A DNA stretch of 64,000 nt from Marchantia polymorpha subsp. ruderalis (taxonomy: Eukaryota > Streptophyta > Marchantiopsida > Marchantiales > Marchantiaceae): the NCBI GenBank assembly GCA_037833965.1, contig AP031355.1:15463501-15527500 (forward strand). The letters run 5' to 3'. The notes below the pieces were generated by a model. That model saw nothing but the letters and a program-made list of their open reading frames with translations. It had not been told where the DNA came from and did no database searches. Below, piece after piece: positions 52,651 through 63,290 of this stretch (position 1 is the first letter of the stretch; every line of letters begins with the position of its first letter). A program made the position numbers and the translations under genes.

Positions 52651-54570
52651 ATGTGGAACACGCAAGAAGGTGAGCCCAGTGCTGGCACTCAGTTGCAACA
52701 AGAAGAGCGTACGGAGGAAGCTGGGGCGTTGAACTCTTCATCTGCAATTCACTCCGAGGGTTTTAAGGATGTCGCTCCAGCTGTTGAGGGAGAGTCCAGT
52801 GTAAGCAAGCAGGTGCGAAGTGAAAAAATTGATTCTCCTTCTGCAGCCGAATGTTTGCTTCGTCTGCAAGAGATCCCTGTGATATGTGATGTCAGCGATG
52901 CCAGAACAGTCTCGGAGGAAGATAACTCTGATGCCAGAACAGTCTTGGAGGAGGAAGATAATTCTGATGCCAGAACAGTCTCGGAGGAAGATAACTCTGA
53001 TGCCAGAAAAGTCTCGGAGGAAGATAACTCTGATGCCAGAACAGTCTCGGAGGAAGATAACTCTGATGCCAGAACAGTCTCGGAGGAAGATAACTCTGTC
53101 TCGAATGATCTTGGAAACTCGCCAGTAGGACCAGAAACGCCTTCAAAAACTCCTTCGAATACTGTACCTGATACAGTGGAGCCTGCCGCATGTAAGAGAA
53201 GGCTCATCAGTTCCACTCGGGGTGAAGTCCATGAAGGGGAGAGCAGTACCTTTGGTCGATTGAGAGGTGAGAAGGTTATAGAGGACCAAGCTGCCCTTTC
53301 CCACGTCCTCGAGGTCGACAATACATGTCCAGTGGATTTGTCTGAGATAGAAACCCCTCGAAACCAAGTACTGGCGGCACTTCCTGAACAAGACCCCGAG
53401 CTTAGTCCACCTAAGAAGAAGATAATTCTTGAGGAGGAGGAGGAGTCATCCGCAATGTTGGTCTCTTCGGTGAGCTTTATAAGTTGCAACATACTAGACG
53501 GCCCTTCTTGGGGAGTGGCTTGTGCTGACGAAGAAGGAAGTCATGTGGACAACCAAGCCGTAGCCGTACCTACACTTCTGTCGTTACCCACCGATGACAA
53601 CCAGTGCGATTCTCAAAGCACAAATCCTGGGCATCCGAGTGTTCATTATTTTGCAGTTTTTGACGGTAACGGAGACTCCGTTGCCGCCGATTTGTGTAAA
53701 GGCCGCCTTCATGAGATCGTTGCTGAAGAAGTCAAGAGACAGCTGGATGAAGACGAAGAAGACTGTCATCCCCTTTTTTGTTACTATAAGTTTTTCTGTG
53801 AGCCAATTCAGAGAGGCATCAGGAACAGTTTTTTAAGGATGCATGATGAGGTTGTAAGTTACCGCCTGGAAGATGATGAGTTACCTGATCCGATGGAGTT
53901 ACCGATTATGAGAGGTGCGTCAGCTACAGTGGCCATCGTTACCACTTGTAGAATCCTCGTTGCAAATTGTGGGAATGCCCGCGTCGTGCTATCTAAAGGA
54001 GGGAAAGTTATTCAGATCTCCAACGACCATATACTCGACCGGGATGATGAAAAGGTTCGGCTACGAGGACTTGGATTTCCTATTGGAGATCTAAGTACCG
54101 TGACTCGATCTCTTGGCTGTCGTCGTGTGCATGATGATAATACTCCAATTTACTTGATCCCAGAGCCAGAGTTTACTTTCGAAATGCGGAGCAAGGATGA
54201 CGAATGCCTCATAATTGCCAGTCACGGCCTGTGGAAAGTCATATCCAACGAGGTTGCATGTGAGGTTGTTCGCACGTTTCTGGCGATGGGGGCTACTGCA
54301 GAGACAACGGCCATCTTTCTGGCGCAGATGGCCAAAGAGAGCCGTGCTGAAGGTGCAGAAAGTTTTTCAGAATCTGTGATTGTTGTAGACCTCCGGCCTG
54401 GCAAGGTACAAAATGGACAAGATGAGTCTGCGATGGACTATTTTGAAGGCACTACTGCTACATTTTTCGAGGGTAGGTTAAGGTCACCACTCCTTGAGCT
54501 TCGAGCTGTAAATCGTCGAAGTGGAAGCAAAGATGTATCCTATTTCAGTAGGAACCGACCCCCCAACTGA
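52651..54570 (+). CDS. PP2C-like protein, clade-A-like, probable pseudophosphatase, 639 codons (copy 2)
   Basis: The only PP2C-like copy with an unbroken frame, without introns. The first 285 residues are acidic, not PP2C-like, and include six 11-residue repeats (DNSDARTVSEE). The PP2C domain spans about 285-590: SWGVACADEEGS, VHYFAVFDGNGD (usual FDGHGG), GASATVAIV, ILVANCGNARVVL, DHILDRDDE, TRSLGCRR (usual SRSIGDR), IPEPEFTF, DDECLIIASHGLWKV (usual ASDGLWDV) and ESVIVVDLR (usual DNITVIVVDL). The order matches plant clade A (ABI1/HAB1-type) phosphatases, which hold SnRK2 kinases inactive in abscisic acid signalling. Loss of Asp in ASDG and DN and changes in MED and DGHG predict no catalysis. 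The last 28 or so residues are read out of frame from FRO 3' sequence. It could be a functional decoy or an open pseudogene. Confidence 0.7.
   Translation: MWNTQEGEPSAGTQLQQEERTEEAGALNSSSAIHSEGFKDVAPAVEGESSVSKQVRSEKIDSPSAAECLLRLQEIPVICDVSDARTVSEEDNSDARTVLEEEDNSDARTVSEEDNSDARKVSEEDNSDARTVSEEDNSDARTVSEEDNSVSNDLGNSPVGPETPSKTPSNTVPDTVEPAACKRRLISSTRGEVHEGESSTFGRLRGEKVIEDQAALSHVLEVDNTCPVDLSEIETPRNQVLAALPEQDPELSPPKKKIILEEEEESSAMLVSSVSFISCNILDGPSWGVACADEEGSHVDNQAVAVPTLLSLPTDDNQCDSQSTNPGHPSVHYFAVFDGNGDSVAADLCKGRLHEIVAEEVKRQLDEDEEDCHPLFCYYKFFCEPIQRGIRNSFLRMHDEVVSYRLEDDELPDPMELPIMRGASATVAIVTTCRILVANCGNARVVLSKGGKVIQISNDHILDRDDEKVRLRGLGFPIGDLSTVTRSLGCRRVHDDNTPIYLIPEPEFTFEMRSKDDECLIIASHGLWKVISNEVACEVVRTFLAMGATAETTAIFLAQMAKESRAEGAESFSESVIVVDLRPGKVQNGQDESAMDYFEGTTATFFEGRLRSPLLELRAVNRRSGSKDVSYFSRNRPPN
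52897..53097 (+). repeat. 33-base tandem repeat, six units, in PP2C copy 2
   Basis: Units begin GATGCCAGAACAGTC; one carries three extra bases. Copies 1 and 3 have a single unit, so the expansion is specific to copy 2. The repeat keeps the frame. Confidence 0.9.
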
Positions 54571-54640
54571 GTGTCCAAGTTCAGAAACTAGGGTCACAAG
54601 CAGCAAACCCTTTATTCCTATTGAGCATTATCTTGAGTGG
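54485..54640 (+). repeat. FRO 3' end fused to PP2C copy 2
   Basis: From about 54485 the sequence matches 51615-51770 (end of the FRO last exon and its 3' flank). The PP2C frame runs through it in another register and stops at 54570. A deletion joining the PP2C end to the neighbouring FRO end explains it. Confidence 0.8.
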
Positions 54641-55097
54641 AATCAGAATCTTCTTATTTAAGTTCGAAGGCGTGTGTGGCTATGGTAGAATCGTATCTTT
54701 TCTAGACTCAGATGTAATTCCATCTCAGTCCTTGTTTCCTGTGAGGACGAGAAGCACATGTGATGTTAATTGTAAGATCAGCGCTCTCACGAGTTTCAAG
54801 GACGATCCTACCTCAAGCTGTTTCGGACATTGTATACATGATGTACTTCTCATTGTCGCTGGAATTCTTATGAAAACCATTGGCTTTCAACGAGTCGAAT
54901 GTTTTATGTTGTATCACATGATTCCGGTTTGATATACAAGATTTCAGAAGAGTGTTTATTGTATCTTCATTTCTGGGTCCGCAACGCGTATATTGCCATT
55001 TGAAACGGAAGCACATGGTAGATATTGCATGAAATTCTGTTACGGATACTGTACAGTGAATTGATATTCAATGGAATTGATGAAATTGGTGATTTCG
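54641..55097. other. Partial copy of PP2C upstream region, then unmatched host DNA
   Basis: 54641-54800 matches 9235-9410. After 54810 I find no match elsewhere in the window and no credible gene. Confidence 0.6.
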
Positions 55098-55166
55098 TGC
55101 CGCCTCCGGGAGTGACGGAGCAACAGGTTACAACGGGCTAAGGAGCCGTGGCGGCTGGAAACACTC
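55098..55166 (-). repeat. Inverted copy of part of the PP2C upstream region
   Basis: The reverse complement matches 60134-60205 (GTGTCTCCAGCCGCCACGG ... CCGTTGCTCCGTCAC ... GGAGGCGGCAC). It borders the truncated LTR fragment that follows. Confidence 0.65.
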
Positions 55167-55702
55167 GTCCGTGCCTACGCGCAGGTGAATTCTGTCCGCC
55201 TATGCGTAGGAGAAATTCTCTCCGCCTGTGCGTAGGCAAAATTCTCGGCGGACTTCTCGCCGACGACGAACGAACTCCCTATGCGTAGGCGCTCGTCTTC
55301 GTATCTTTCGACCATCACAACTCCTTGAGTCCTCATCCGTTCCAGGCGTTCTTGGGCTCGTTAGAGCGAGCGCGTTGAGCTCTTTCCAACTAGACCCTAA
55401 CCAAGTCAAGGCGTTGTGAATTGTATAAGCTCTGAGGGATTCCCCTAGCGCCAAAAACTTATCGTCGAAGGCGGATTATGCGCCTTGCGCCAAAGGAGAA
55501 CTCCTTCAGAATCGATCGTTCAGGTCGGGCGCCTGTTCCGGACATTGCGCCCAACTTCTGGATCCTACGAGATACTGCGAGATCCGCGATTATCTATTTT
55601 CATTATATTTAAATGTACCGATCACCATTTACACGGCTGCTGCGGTACTGTTTTCCAAAATTGTTTTAAATTCCGCAAGAAAGCAAAAACTGGGTAACCA
55701 CA
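55167..55702 (-). mobile_element. 5' fragment of LTR F (subfamily 3-like), minus orientation
   Basis: Read on the minus strand, it starts TGTGGTTACCCAG at 55702 and continues like the subfamily 3 leader (GCGGAATTTAAAACA, GTACCGCAGCAGC). It stops near 55167, well before any ORF, so most of the LTR has been lost on that side. It sits inside LTR E. Confidence 0.75.
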
Positions 55703-57678
55703 GTGACAGCAGCGGATATTGAACACGTTCGGTCGCGGTTAAGCAACCCATTGACCGATAAAAGTTTATCAAGAAGGGGGAGAGATGATTGATCGATATC
55801 CCTTCTCATCAAACGCATGCTGTCGCGTAATCTTCCACAAGATGCGCGACCAGTGAATCGGAGCTCCGGCCAACGCCAGCTCCACGAAAGACACTTGCCA
55901 AGAAGTGATGTATGTAGTCCTGTGCGGCTGCAAGAGTTGGAGAAGTGCTACCGCGACATTTCTGCGGTAGCGATCGTTGTAGTCTCGGGTCCTGTACCCG
56001 TTTTTGCTGGACTTTTCACTTTTGAACAAGGTCGCGAAGGAAATCTCTTCCTCCTTCGTCACCTTGATGCTCTCACTATCAAAGATGAAGTACCCGTCCT
56101 CGCCCGCACATCTTCCCAGTACTTGTCCCCAATCTTGGATGGTCCAACGCTCTTCGTGCGGTCGAAACCCGCGCGTAGGTTGATGTCTCTCCCTTTGCCA
56201 TTCGCGCACCATGTTCTAGCACACGTAATTCCATCCCCACAAGAGGAAATCGAGCTTCACCGCAAACAGCCGGTCCTGGAAAGCGCGCAACCCAATCTGC
56301 GGGATCTTTAGCGGAATCATCCGCAGCTGAGTGGGTTTCGACATTGCGTTCTTGAAATCGGATTTCGTAAACTCTCCTTCGTTATGCCCACGCTTCTTGC
56401 CCGCGACTGTGAGTACTCTGCGAACTCTAATCTCTCTTAATTCCGACGGTCGCACACTCAATTCTCTCTCTCTCAACTCGCGAGTCTCTGCGCGTCGCCT
56501 TCTCAAATTTCTCTCTGCCAAAATGTGTGCGCGCGCAGCTCTCACAAGAAATTGAAATCGCAAAATCAGGAATGAGTTGTCCGCCCTTGGTTCACATGAT
56601 GTCATTGTCGACACTTGGTCGTGATGGTCGACTCGCTTGATGGCTGTGCCGGCTTGGAGGCGTAACGGCCCTCCTCTCGCATGCGCGGCTTCACGCTCCG
56701 CCGTCGCGCGGACTCACACGCTCAAAAATTCAATTTGATTTCCGCCATCGTACTTCGCCGCAGCCATGTTCGCGCAGCGCCGAAGGCGTATCGCCGAAGG
56801 CGCGGCGGCGAAGGCTTTTGCCTCTGGCCGACTCGCAACTCGTATCCATCCCGCACCGCCGGAGGCGTTCCGCCGAAGGCGTTGACCCGCAGCGTCGAAG
56901 GCGTTGACTCCCATCGCCGAAGGCGAAATCCTTGAAGACGTCCGTCGGCGTAGGTGCATCGTCAAAGGCGCAGCGCCGAATGCGGCTGTGCCGAAGGCGT
57001 TGACCGTGGTCAACTGATCTTGTCTTGTCTGTCGATCTCTCTTGTCCCTCCGAAGGCGCTCTTGCCGCCGGAGCTTTGTCCCGCCGCAGGCGCACATGTC
57101 CGTCCCGCCGAAGGCATTGGGCCGAAGGCGGACCGTACGGAGTTGCTACCCCCGAAGGCACTTCTAGGGCCGAAGGCGGATCTTCCGCCGAAGGCGAACT
57201 CCTTCTGCCGAAGGCGAATTTTCCGGCGGACTTACCGCCGAAGGCGAACTCCTTCCGCCGTAGGCGTCCGTCTACGTATCTTCCGATGATCATAACTCCT
57301 TGAGTCCTCATCCGTTCCAAGCGTTCTTGGGCTCGTTAGAACGAGCGTGTCGAGCCCTTTCCAACGAGACCCTAATCAAGTCAATGCGTTGTGAATTGCA
57401 TAAGCTCTGAGGGATTTCCCTAGCGCCGAAGGCATATCGCCGAAGGCGGATTATGCGCCTTGCGCCGAAGGAGATCTTCTTCAAAATTGATCATTCAGGT
57501 CAGAGCGCCTGCTCCATACATTGTGTGCAACTCCTGGATTCTACGAGATCATACGAGACCCGCGATTATCCATCTTCACTCTATTTAATTGTACCAATTA
57601 CCATTTACACGGATGCTGCGATACTGTTTTCCAAAAATATTTTAAATTCCGCACAAAAACAAAAAATGGGTTACCACA
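55703..57678 (-). mobile_element. 5' part of LTR E (subfamily 3), minus orientation
   Basis: Read on the minus strand, it starts TGTGGTAACCCAT at 57678, passes through a leader filled with CGCCTTCGGCG units (57290-56760) and enters the LTR ORF, where LTR F interrupts it. The 3' part is missing. The right flank is AT-rich host spacer. Confidence 0.8.
55708..56614 (-). pseudogene. LTR ORF remnant in LTR E (N-terminal domain)
   Basis: Minus-strand frames show FLILRFQFLVRAARAH, KNAMSKPTQLRMIPLKIPQ, KLDFLLWGWNYVC, MVREWQRERHQPTRGFRPH, LGRCAGEDGYFIFDSESIKV and GYRTRDYNDRYRRN. It is most like the remnant at 31945-32269 and 47822 on. A few breaks; the C-terminal part is absent. Confidence 0.75.
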
Positions 57679-59277
57679 AAAAAATTTTAATTAATAATTT
57701 TATTTATAATTTTCTTCAAAAATAATTTTGGAAGTGGATGAAAATTTCTCAATAGTTTGAGAGTATCATTTGATTTTCAAAAAAAAATCAAGTTATAAAT
57801 TTGTTTTTCTAATTTTAAAAAATACGTAAATCATAAATATTTGTTTATATGTAATTTTTTGAACATGAAATTTCCAATCTTGTGTTGAAAATGCTCTTGC
57901 TCAACCGTTGTACATCAAAATGTAAGCCCAAAACTTTTATATCATTTAAATATTTCATTCAATTCACAAAGAAATGTAAAGTGAAGTGAATAAAATAATC
58001 AAGTTTATGCAAAAGAGAGGAAGTTTCAACATTTCAGATATGAGAACTAGCAAGCACTATCTAAAAAAGGATATAATATAAGGCCAATATAGAGAAAAAG
58101 TTATCTGCATGAAATAAGCTAAATTGTAAAGCACCTCATATTGATTTTTTTTATGTTTGCAATTTTATTAATTCTTTACTGATTTCAAATCTTAAAAAAG
58201 GTTTATGGATGAAACAAAAGAGAAATCAGATTTCCTGAGAGTGAGATTTCACTAAATAATGACCAAAATTATCAGTTTAAGATTAACATAAAACTCATAA
58301 TAATATTGCTTATTATTTGTGATTTGCAAGTGATGTTATAATTGCAATCACTCTAAACATCTCAAAGGGACTAATCCAAGTCTTTCACAATCTATATTTC
58401 AAATCTTCTAAAAAACATCTAAAGTTTAATTATTATCAAGGTCAAAATATCATTCTTGAAAATTTTGGATTAAAAAACACTTGAAATAATATAAAAGAAA
58501 AGATACAGATTATTTCACTTCCTTATATCAATTTAGATGACTTACTCAGATGTTTGTACTCTTTATGTGTTTTAGAGTGAAGAACACATGTTTGACATTC
58601 GAGGGCTTGTGATTTTGTTGAAGACAAATCCTGAGGAAGATAAAATACACACAAAATTTGTCAATGTTCTACCTTTACAGCTATTGGCTATAGAGATATT
58701 TGTTGGTAAAGTTCTTGAAAGTTAGTCATGAGGAGTAGAAGAGTAATTCTTTAGCTTTTTATATGGTGCATCAACAAGAACAATCTGGCGTTGAAGTAAA
58801 AGAAAAATTTTCACTATTTCATGCAAATCAAGAATATCAAGAAACGATGAAATGAAATAATTCATCAAGCTCAAGAAATTAGTCAGTCCTTTCAGCAGTT
58901 CTGATATGATCAAGGAAAAATATCAAATTGGGATGATTAGTCCGAATGATTATGAATTAAATGAGTTGCTCATGAGCATAAGATGTCACAATTTATGGTG
59001 GGCATATGCATAACGATATTGGTACAATTTTTGAAATTGTTTTAGATATGAAATCATTAATAGTTTTACATTAATGTTGTTGATGCCAATATGATCTCAC
59101 AAATAAAACAACATTCTTTTTTCTCAAAAAGTATGAATACCACTCCTTATGCAGACATATTATTCCATAACATGCAATAATATGTCTGCATATTATTGGC
59201 ACCAAAAGTTAGAGGCGTGCCAAACGGCCACGTGTCTCCAGCCGCCACGGCTCCTTCACCCTCCGGCTCCTCCGCCC
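57679..59277. repeat. AT-rich host spacer, second copy
   Basis: 57850-59010 matches 8042-9180. 57679-57850 is very AT-rich and unmatched. 59010-59200 is unmatched. From about 59205 a short block matches the PP2C upstream region (CCACGTGTCTCCAGCC) before joining the FRO exon at 59278. No gene seen. Confidence 0.7.
59151..59189. repeat. Short inverted repeat in spacer
   Basis: Arms GCAGACATATTATT (59151-59164) and AATAATATGTCTGC (59176-59189) are perfect, with an 11-base loop. The right arm alone recurs in other PP2C upstream copies. Confidence 0.75.
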
Positions 59278-59460
59278 TGATGGCGTTGTTCAGGAATGTT
59301 TGGCGAGTTTGCCGAGCTATACAGAGGAAAGAACGTCGGAGTCCTGGTATCCGGTGGATCGAAGATGCAAGAGGACGTCGCCGCCCGCTGTAAGCATGAC
59401 AACAGCTTACAAGGCTCTGAAGTGGCGTTCCACTACCACTCCGTCAGCTTCGAGCTGTAA
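59278..59460 (+). pseudogene. Duplicate of the FRO last exon alone
   Basis: It matches 51451-51633, including the last bases of the intron with its AG and the whole exon (59294-59460), ending FHYHSVSFEL. No upstream FRO exon precedes it; instead a piece of PP2C upstream region does. The exon is open with one or two substitutions. A breakpoint of the segmental duplication. Confidence 0.85.
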
Positions 59461-60493
59461 ATCGTCGACACCTTTGGTGTGGAAGTAGAGATGTATCCTA
59501 TTCAGTAGGAACCGACCCCCCCAAACTGAGTGTCCAAGTTCAGAAACTAGTCACAACCAGCAAACCCTATATTCCTATTGAGCCCATATCCCTATATTTC
59601 AGTATCTGATTCTTAGATTGATCAAATGGATTACGTCGAGCTTGTGGATGTAAAAATAATGTGGAAAGCCATTTCTGCCCAATGTAGAGCTACTCAGCAA
59701 ATGTTGTTGCACTATCTGAGCATTAGACACCGGCACAGCCGCTTTTCAAAACCATAGAGCACCGTAAGCCCGTCGCCAAACTTCTGAAGCGTGTGATTTC
59801 GACAAGATCAGATGAACTTGTGTATCATTTTGAAACCAAAAATCAGAAAAGAAATAAAAAACAGCACAGTTTCTGTGCATGATCTTGAGAGAAATCAGAA
59901 TCTTCTTACTTAAGTTCGATGGCGTGTGTGGCTATGGTAGAATCGTATATTTTCTAGACTCATATGTCATTCCATCTCAGTCCTTGTTTCCTGTGAGGAC
60001 GACAACCACAATGTGATGTTAATTGTAAGATCAGCGCGCTCACTAATTTCAAGGACGGTCCATTATTCCATACCATGCAATAATATGTCTGCAGATTAGA
60101 CACCAAAAATTAGAGCCGTGCCCAAACGGCCACGTGTCTCCAGCCGCCACGGCTCCTTCGCACCCGGTTGAAAGCCGTTGCTCCGTCACTATGGGAGGCG
60201 GCACGAAACAAACCAAATCGAGAATACATTCCAGTTTCAAATTTGACATAGGAATCAGAAAGGTCAGAGGCCGATGGAGTCGCGTCCTCCCCGACAAACC
60301 GTCTCAGAAAATTTCGTGCGGACGTCTGTCATGCCCTTGTCATGGTGCCGAGGACGTTTTTATGGAGCGAGAAGGTGCCAGTTCTAGACCGCCTCGAAGG
60401 CAAGAGAGATCGAAGGCGATCGCCTAATTTAGTCGATCGCCTTTGATCTCTCTTGTCATCTCGATCTCGTCGCTTGGTCGCTTGTCCGACGCT
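59461..60493 (+). promoter_or_regulatory. FRO 3' flank and PP2C upstream region, third full copy
   Basis: It matches 51634-52640 almost throughout. An extra segment at 60171-60205 (CCGTTGCTCCGTCAC) is shared, inverted, with 55098-55166. No gene seen. Confidence 0.6.
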
Positions 60494-61818
60494 AAGGATG
60501 TCGCTCCAGCTGTTGAGGGAGAGTCCAGTGTAAGCAAGCAGGTGCGAAGTGAAAAGATCGATTCTCCTTCTGCAGCCGAATGTTTGCTCCGTGTGATATG
60601 TGATGTCAGCGATGCCAGAACAGTCTCGGAGGAGGTTAAAAAGGACCAAGCTGCCCTTTTCCACGTCCTCGAGGTCGACGATACATGTCCAGTGGATTTG
60701 TCTGAGACAGAAACCCGTCGAAACCAAGTACTGGCGGCACTTCCTGAACACGTAAGAAGAAGATAATTCTTGAGGACGAGGAGGAGGAGGAGGATTCATC
60801 CGCAATGTTGGTCTCTTCGGTGAGCTTTATAAGTTGCAACATACTAGACGGCCCTTCTTGGGGAGTGGCTTGTGCTGACGAAGATGGAAGTGATATGGAC
60901 AACCAAGCCGTAGCCGTATCTAAACTTCTGTCGCTACCCACCGATGACAACCAGTGCGATTGTCAATCCTGCACAAATCCTGCGCATCCGAGCGTTCATT
61001 ATTTTGGAAGTATTGATGGTCATGGAGATTCCGTTGCGGCAGGTTTGTGGAAAGGACGCCTTCATGAGATCGTTGCTGAAGAAGTCAAGAGAGAGCTGGA
61101 GCAACAAAATTTTGCGATACTTGAGGGATATGGAGACTACGTCTTCGGAGATTTGAGTAAAGGCTGCCTTCATGACATCGTTGACAACAGAGAGCTGGAT
61201 GAAGACGAAGAAGACTGTCATCTCCCATATTGTCACTATTATTCTTTTGGCACCCTGATTCTGAGAGGCCTCAGGAACAGTTTCGGAAGGATGCATGATG
61301 AGGTTGGAAGTTACCGCCCGGAAGATGATGAGTTCTCTGATCCGATGGAGTTACCGATTATGAGAGGTGCGTCAGCTACAGTGGCCATCGTCACCACTTG
61401 TAGAATCCTCGTTGCAAATTGTGGAGATGCCCGCGTCGTGCTATCTAAAGGAGGGAAAGTTATTCAGATGTCTTATGACCATATACTCGACCGGGATGAT
61501 GAGCCAGAGTTTTTTTTCAAAATGCGTAGCAAGGATGACGAATGCCTCATAATTGCCAGTCACGGCCTGTGGAAAGTCATATCCAACGAGGTTGCATGTC
61601 AGGTTGCTCGCACGTTTCTGGCGATGGGGGCTACTGCAGAGACAACGGCCATCTGTCTGGCGCAGATGGCCAAAGAGAGCCGTGCTGAAGGTGCAGAAAG
61701 TTTTTCAGAATCTGTGATTGTTGTAGACCTCCGGCCTAGCAATATACAAAATGGACAAGATGAGTCTGCGATGGACTATTTTGACGGCACCACGGATACA
61801 TTTTTCTCAAGGATGTAG
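60494..61818 (+). pseudogene. PP2C-like gene copy 3 (clade-A-like, start lost)
   Basis: The first 120 or so coding bases of copy 2, including the ATG, are missing: upstream sequence joins directly to GFKDVAPAVEG-equivalent sequence. The frame is lost again near 60760. From 60805 a frame of 337 codons is open: SWGVACADEDGS, VHYFGSIDGHGDSVA (His kept here), an extra duplicated block LSKGCLHDIVDNREL, GASATVAIV, ANCGDARVVL, DDECLIIASHGLWKV and VIVVDLRP. The segment with TRSLGCRR and LIPE of copy 2 is deleted. It lacks the same catalytic Asp residues as copy 2 and most of the central PP2C core, so activity is very unlikely. Confidence 0.75.
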
Positions 61819-63290
61819 GTTACAGACGTAGTAGAATCATATAGTAGAACATACATCTATGTGATGTGCTAGATGAGAAGTATTAGCATTTAAGACTTCC
61901 AAAACTTTAGTGTGACTTGCCCCGGCAATATTTGTAACTCTCTACTCTCTATGTTACTATATACTTTCTACTACAATTTCCGCCAAATTGTCACGAGTCA
62001 CTCACAAGCTACCACTTTTATTTCAAGGGTCGATGTTTTGCAGGCTGATGACGCTTGTCCTGTCTCCCAATTGTTATTCCATGTCTGAAGTGTCTCCTTC
62101 GTACCTAACCATGACACAGCAGCTGATGAACAGAGAAAGATGCACTTTCTTGGCGGAGATAACGAGTGCACTGGGTGAGGAGGCATAGTCAAGGTGAAGT
62201 GGCATTCTGTTACTGGTAGTCGTGATACGGCGAGTACAATACAGTGATCACTGACATGCGTCTCACTATGGAGCACTTTAGGGCCTAGATCTATATTAAT
62301 CGTTTGATTTAACGATGAACGACTTGAGGGGACTGCCTATCCTTTTTGTTATCTGCTTGCTACATTCTACAAGAAGTTTGGACTGTACTGTGTGCTAGAC
62401 AGTGTCACTTTGTCTCAGGCTTTCACGCCTCATTTTCTAACGATGCCCGTTCTTCTGCTTATTGTACTAAGAAATGATCGGTAGAGACTTAGCAGCAACT
62501 TTATTTCTTCTATAACCTACTGCTCTGTCCACTCACTAACTCACTAGTATGGCTTTTAATGCGAATCCTCGATACAATAAAGTAATGGTTTCCGTCTTGT
62601 GATAGACCTTGGGCACTGGACACGTCTGCATCTCTTCGGCAGCTAACAGAGTAACAAGGAATAGACATCATGCGTAAAAGGCAGACCAAGTAGGGAATGA
62701 CAGTATCTTCACAACCTACACGTAATTCTAACAGATTACCAACTTACAGCGCCGGTCGCTTTACGCATATCTAGATTCATCCTGATTGAAAAACGCTCCA
62801 ACCTCGTAGGTGGACTTGTCTCTGTACAGGGAGACTAACCTTCTGTCTCATGGTATCTTGACCCGACAAGCGTTTGTAGACGTCAATGGTTTGGAGTGTT
62901 TTGGTGCTAAACTATCCAGAGGTATTTACATGCTCTTCAATGTCAGCGAATCTGTACAAAGATTTACCTACACCGCTGCAGGTCCAGCTTGGACTTGAGG
63001 ATTTGAAGAATGCACACGTGCCTGATTGATAGTAAAGTAGATGCAGAGGTACGGTAGACGTCACAACAGGTCTATGCTGTCGACAGCAACTAGACATGAT
63101 CCATTGTAATCAGTTATGGTTGCGACGATCACTACTCCTCACACTTCATATCATGCAGGAGCATCTTTTCTGTGAAAATTTCGGTTCACTATGGCAGACT
63201 TGTGGACAACGAGAGTACATTCTGTGATAGGGAGAACTTTCAGACTAAGTACTGTGGTTTGAAGGTTTTTGGAATATACTACACAACGAT
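61819..63290 (+). repeat. Second copy of the spacer / FRO 5' region
   Basis: 61834-63290 matches 28434-29864. The join at about 61833 lacks everything that lies between 11380 and 28433 in the first unit, including the PP2C relic and the retrotransposon. No recognisable FRO exon follows. Confidence 0.75.

Noticed and set aside
59151-59189. MITE or other small DNA transposon
   Set aside because: The arms are only 14 bases and no flanking duplication or repeated full unit is visible.
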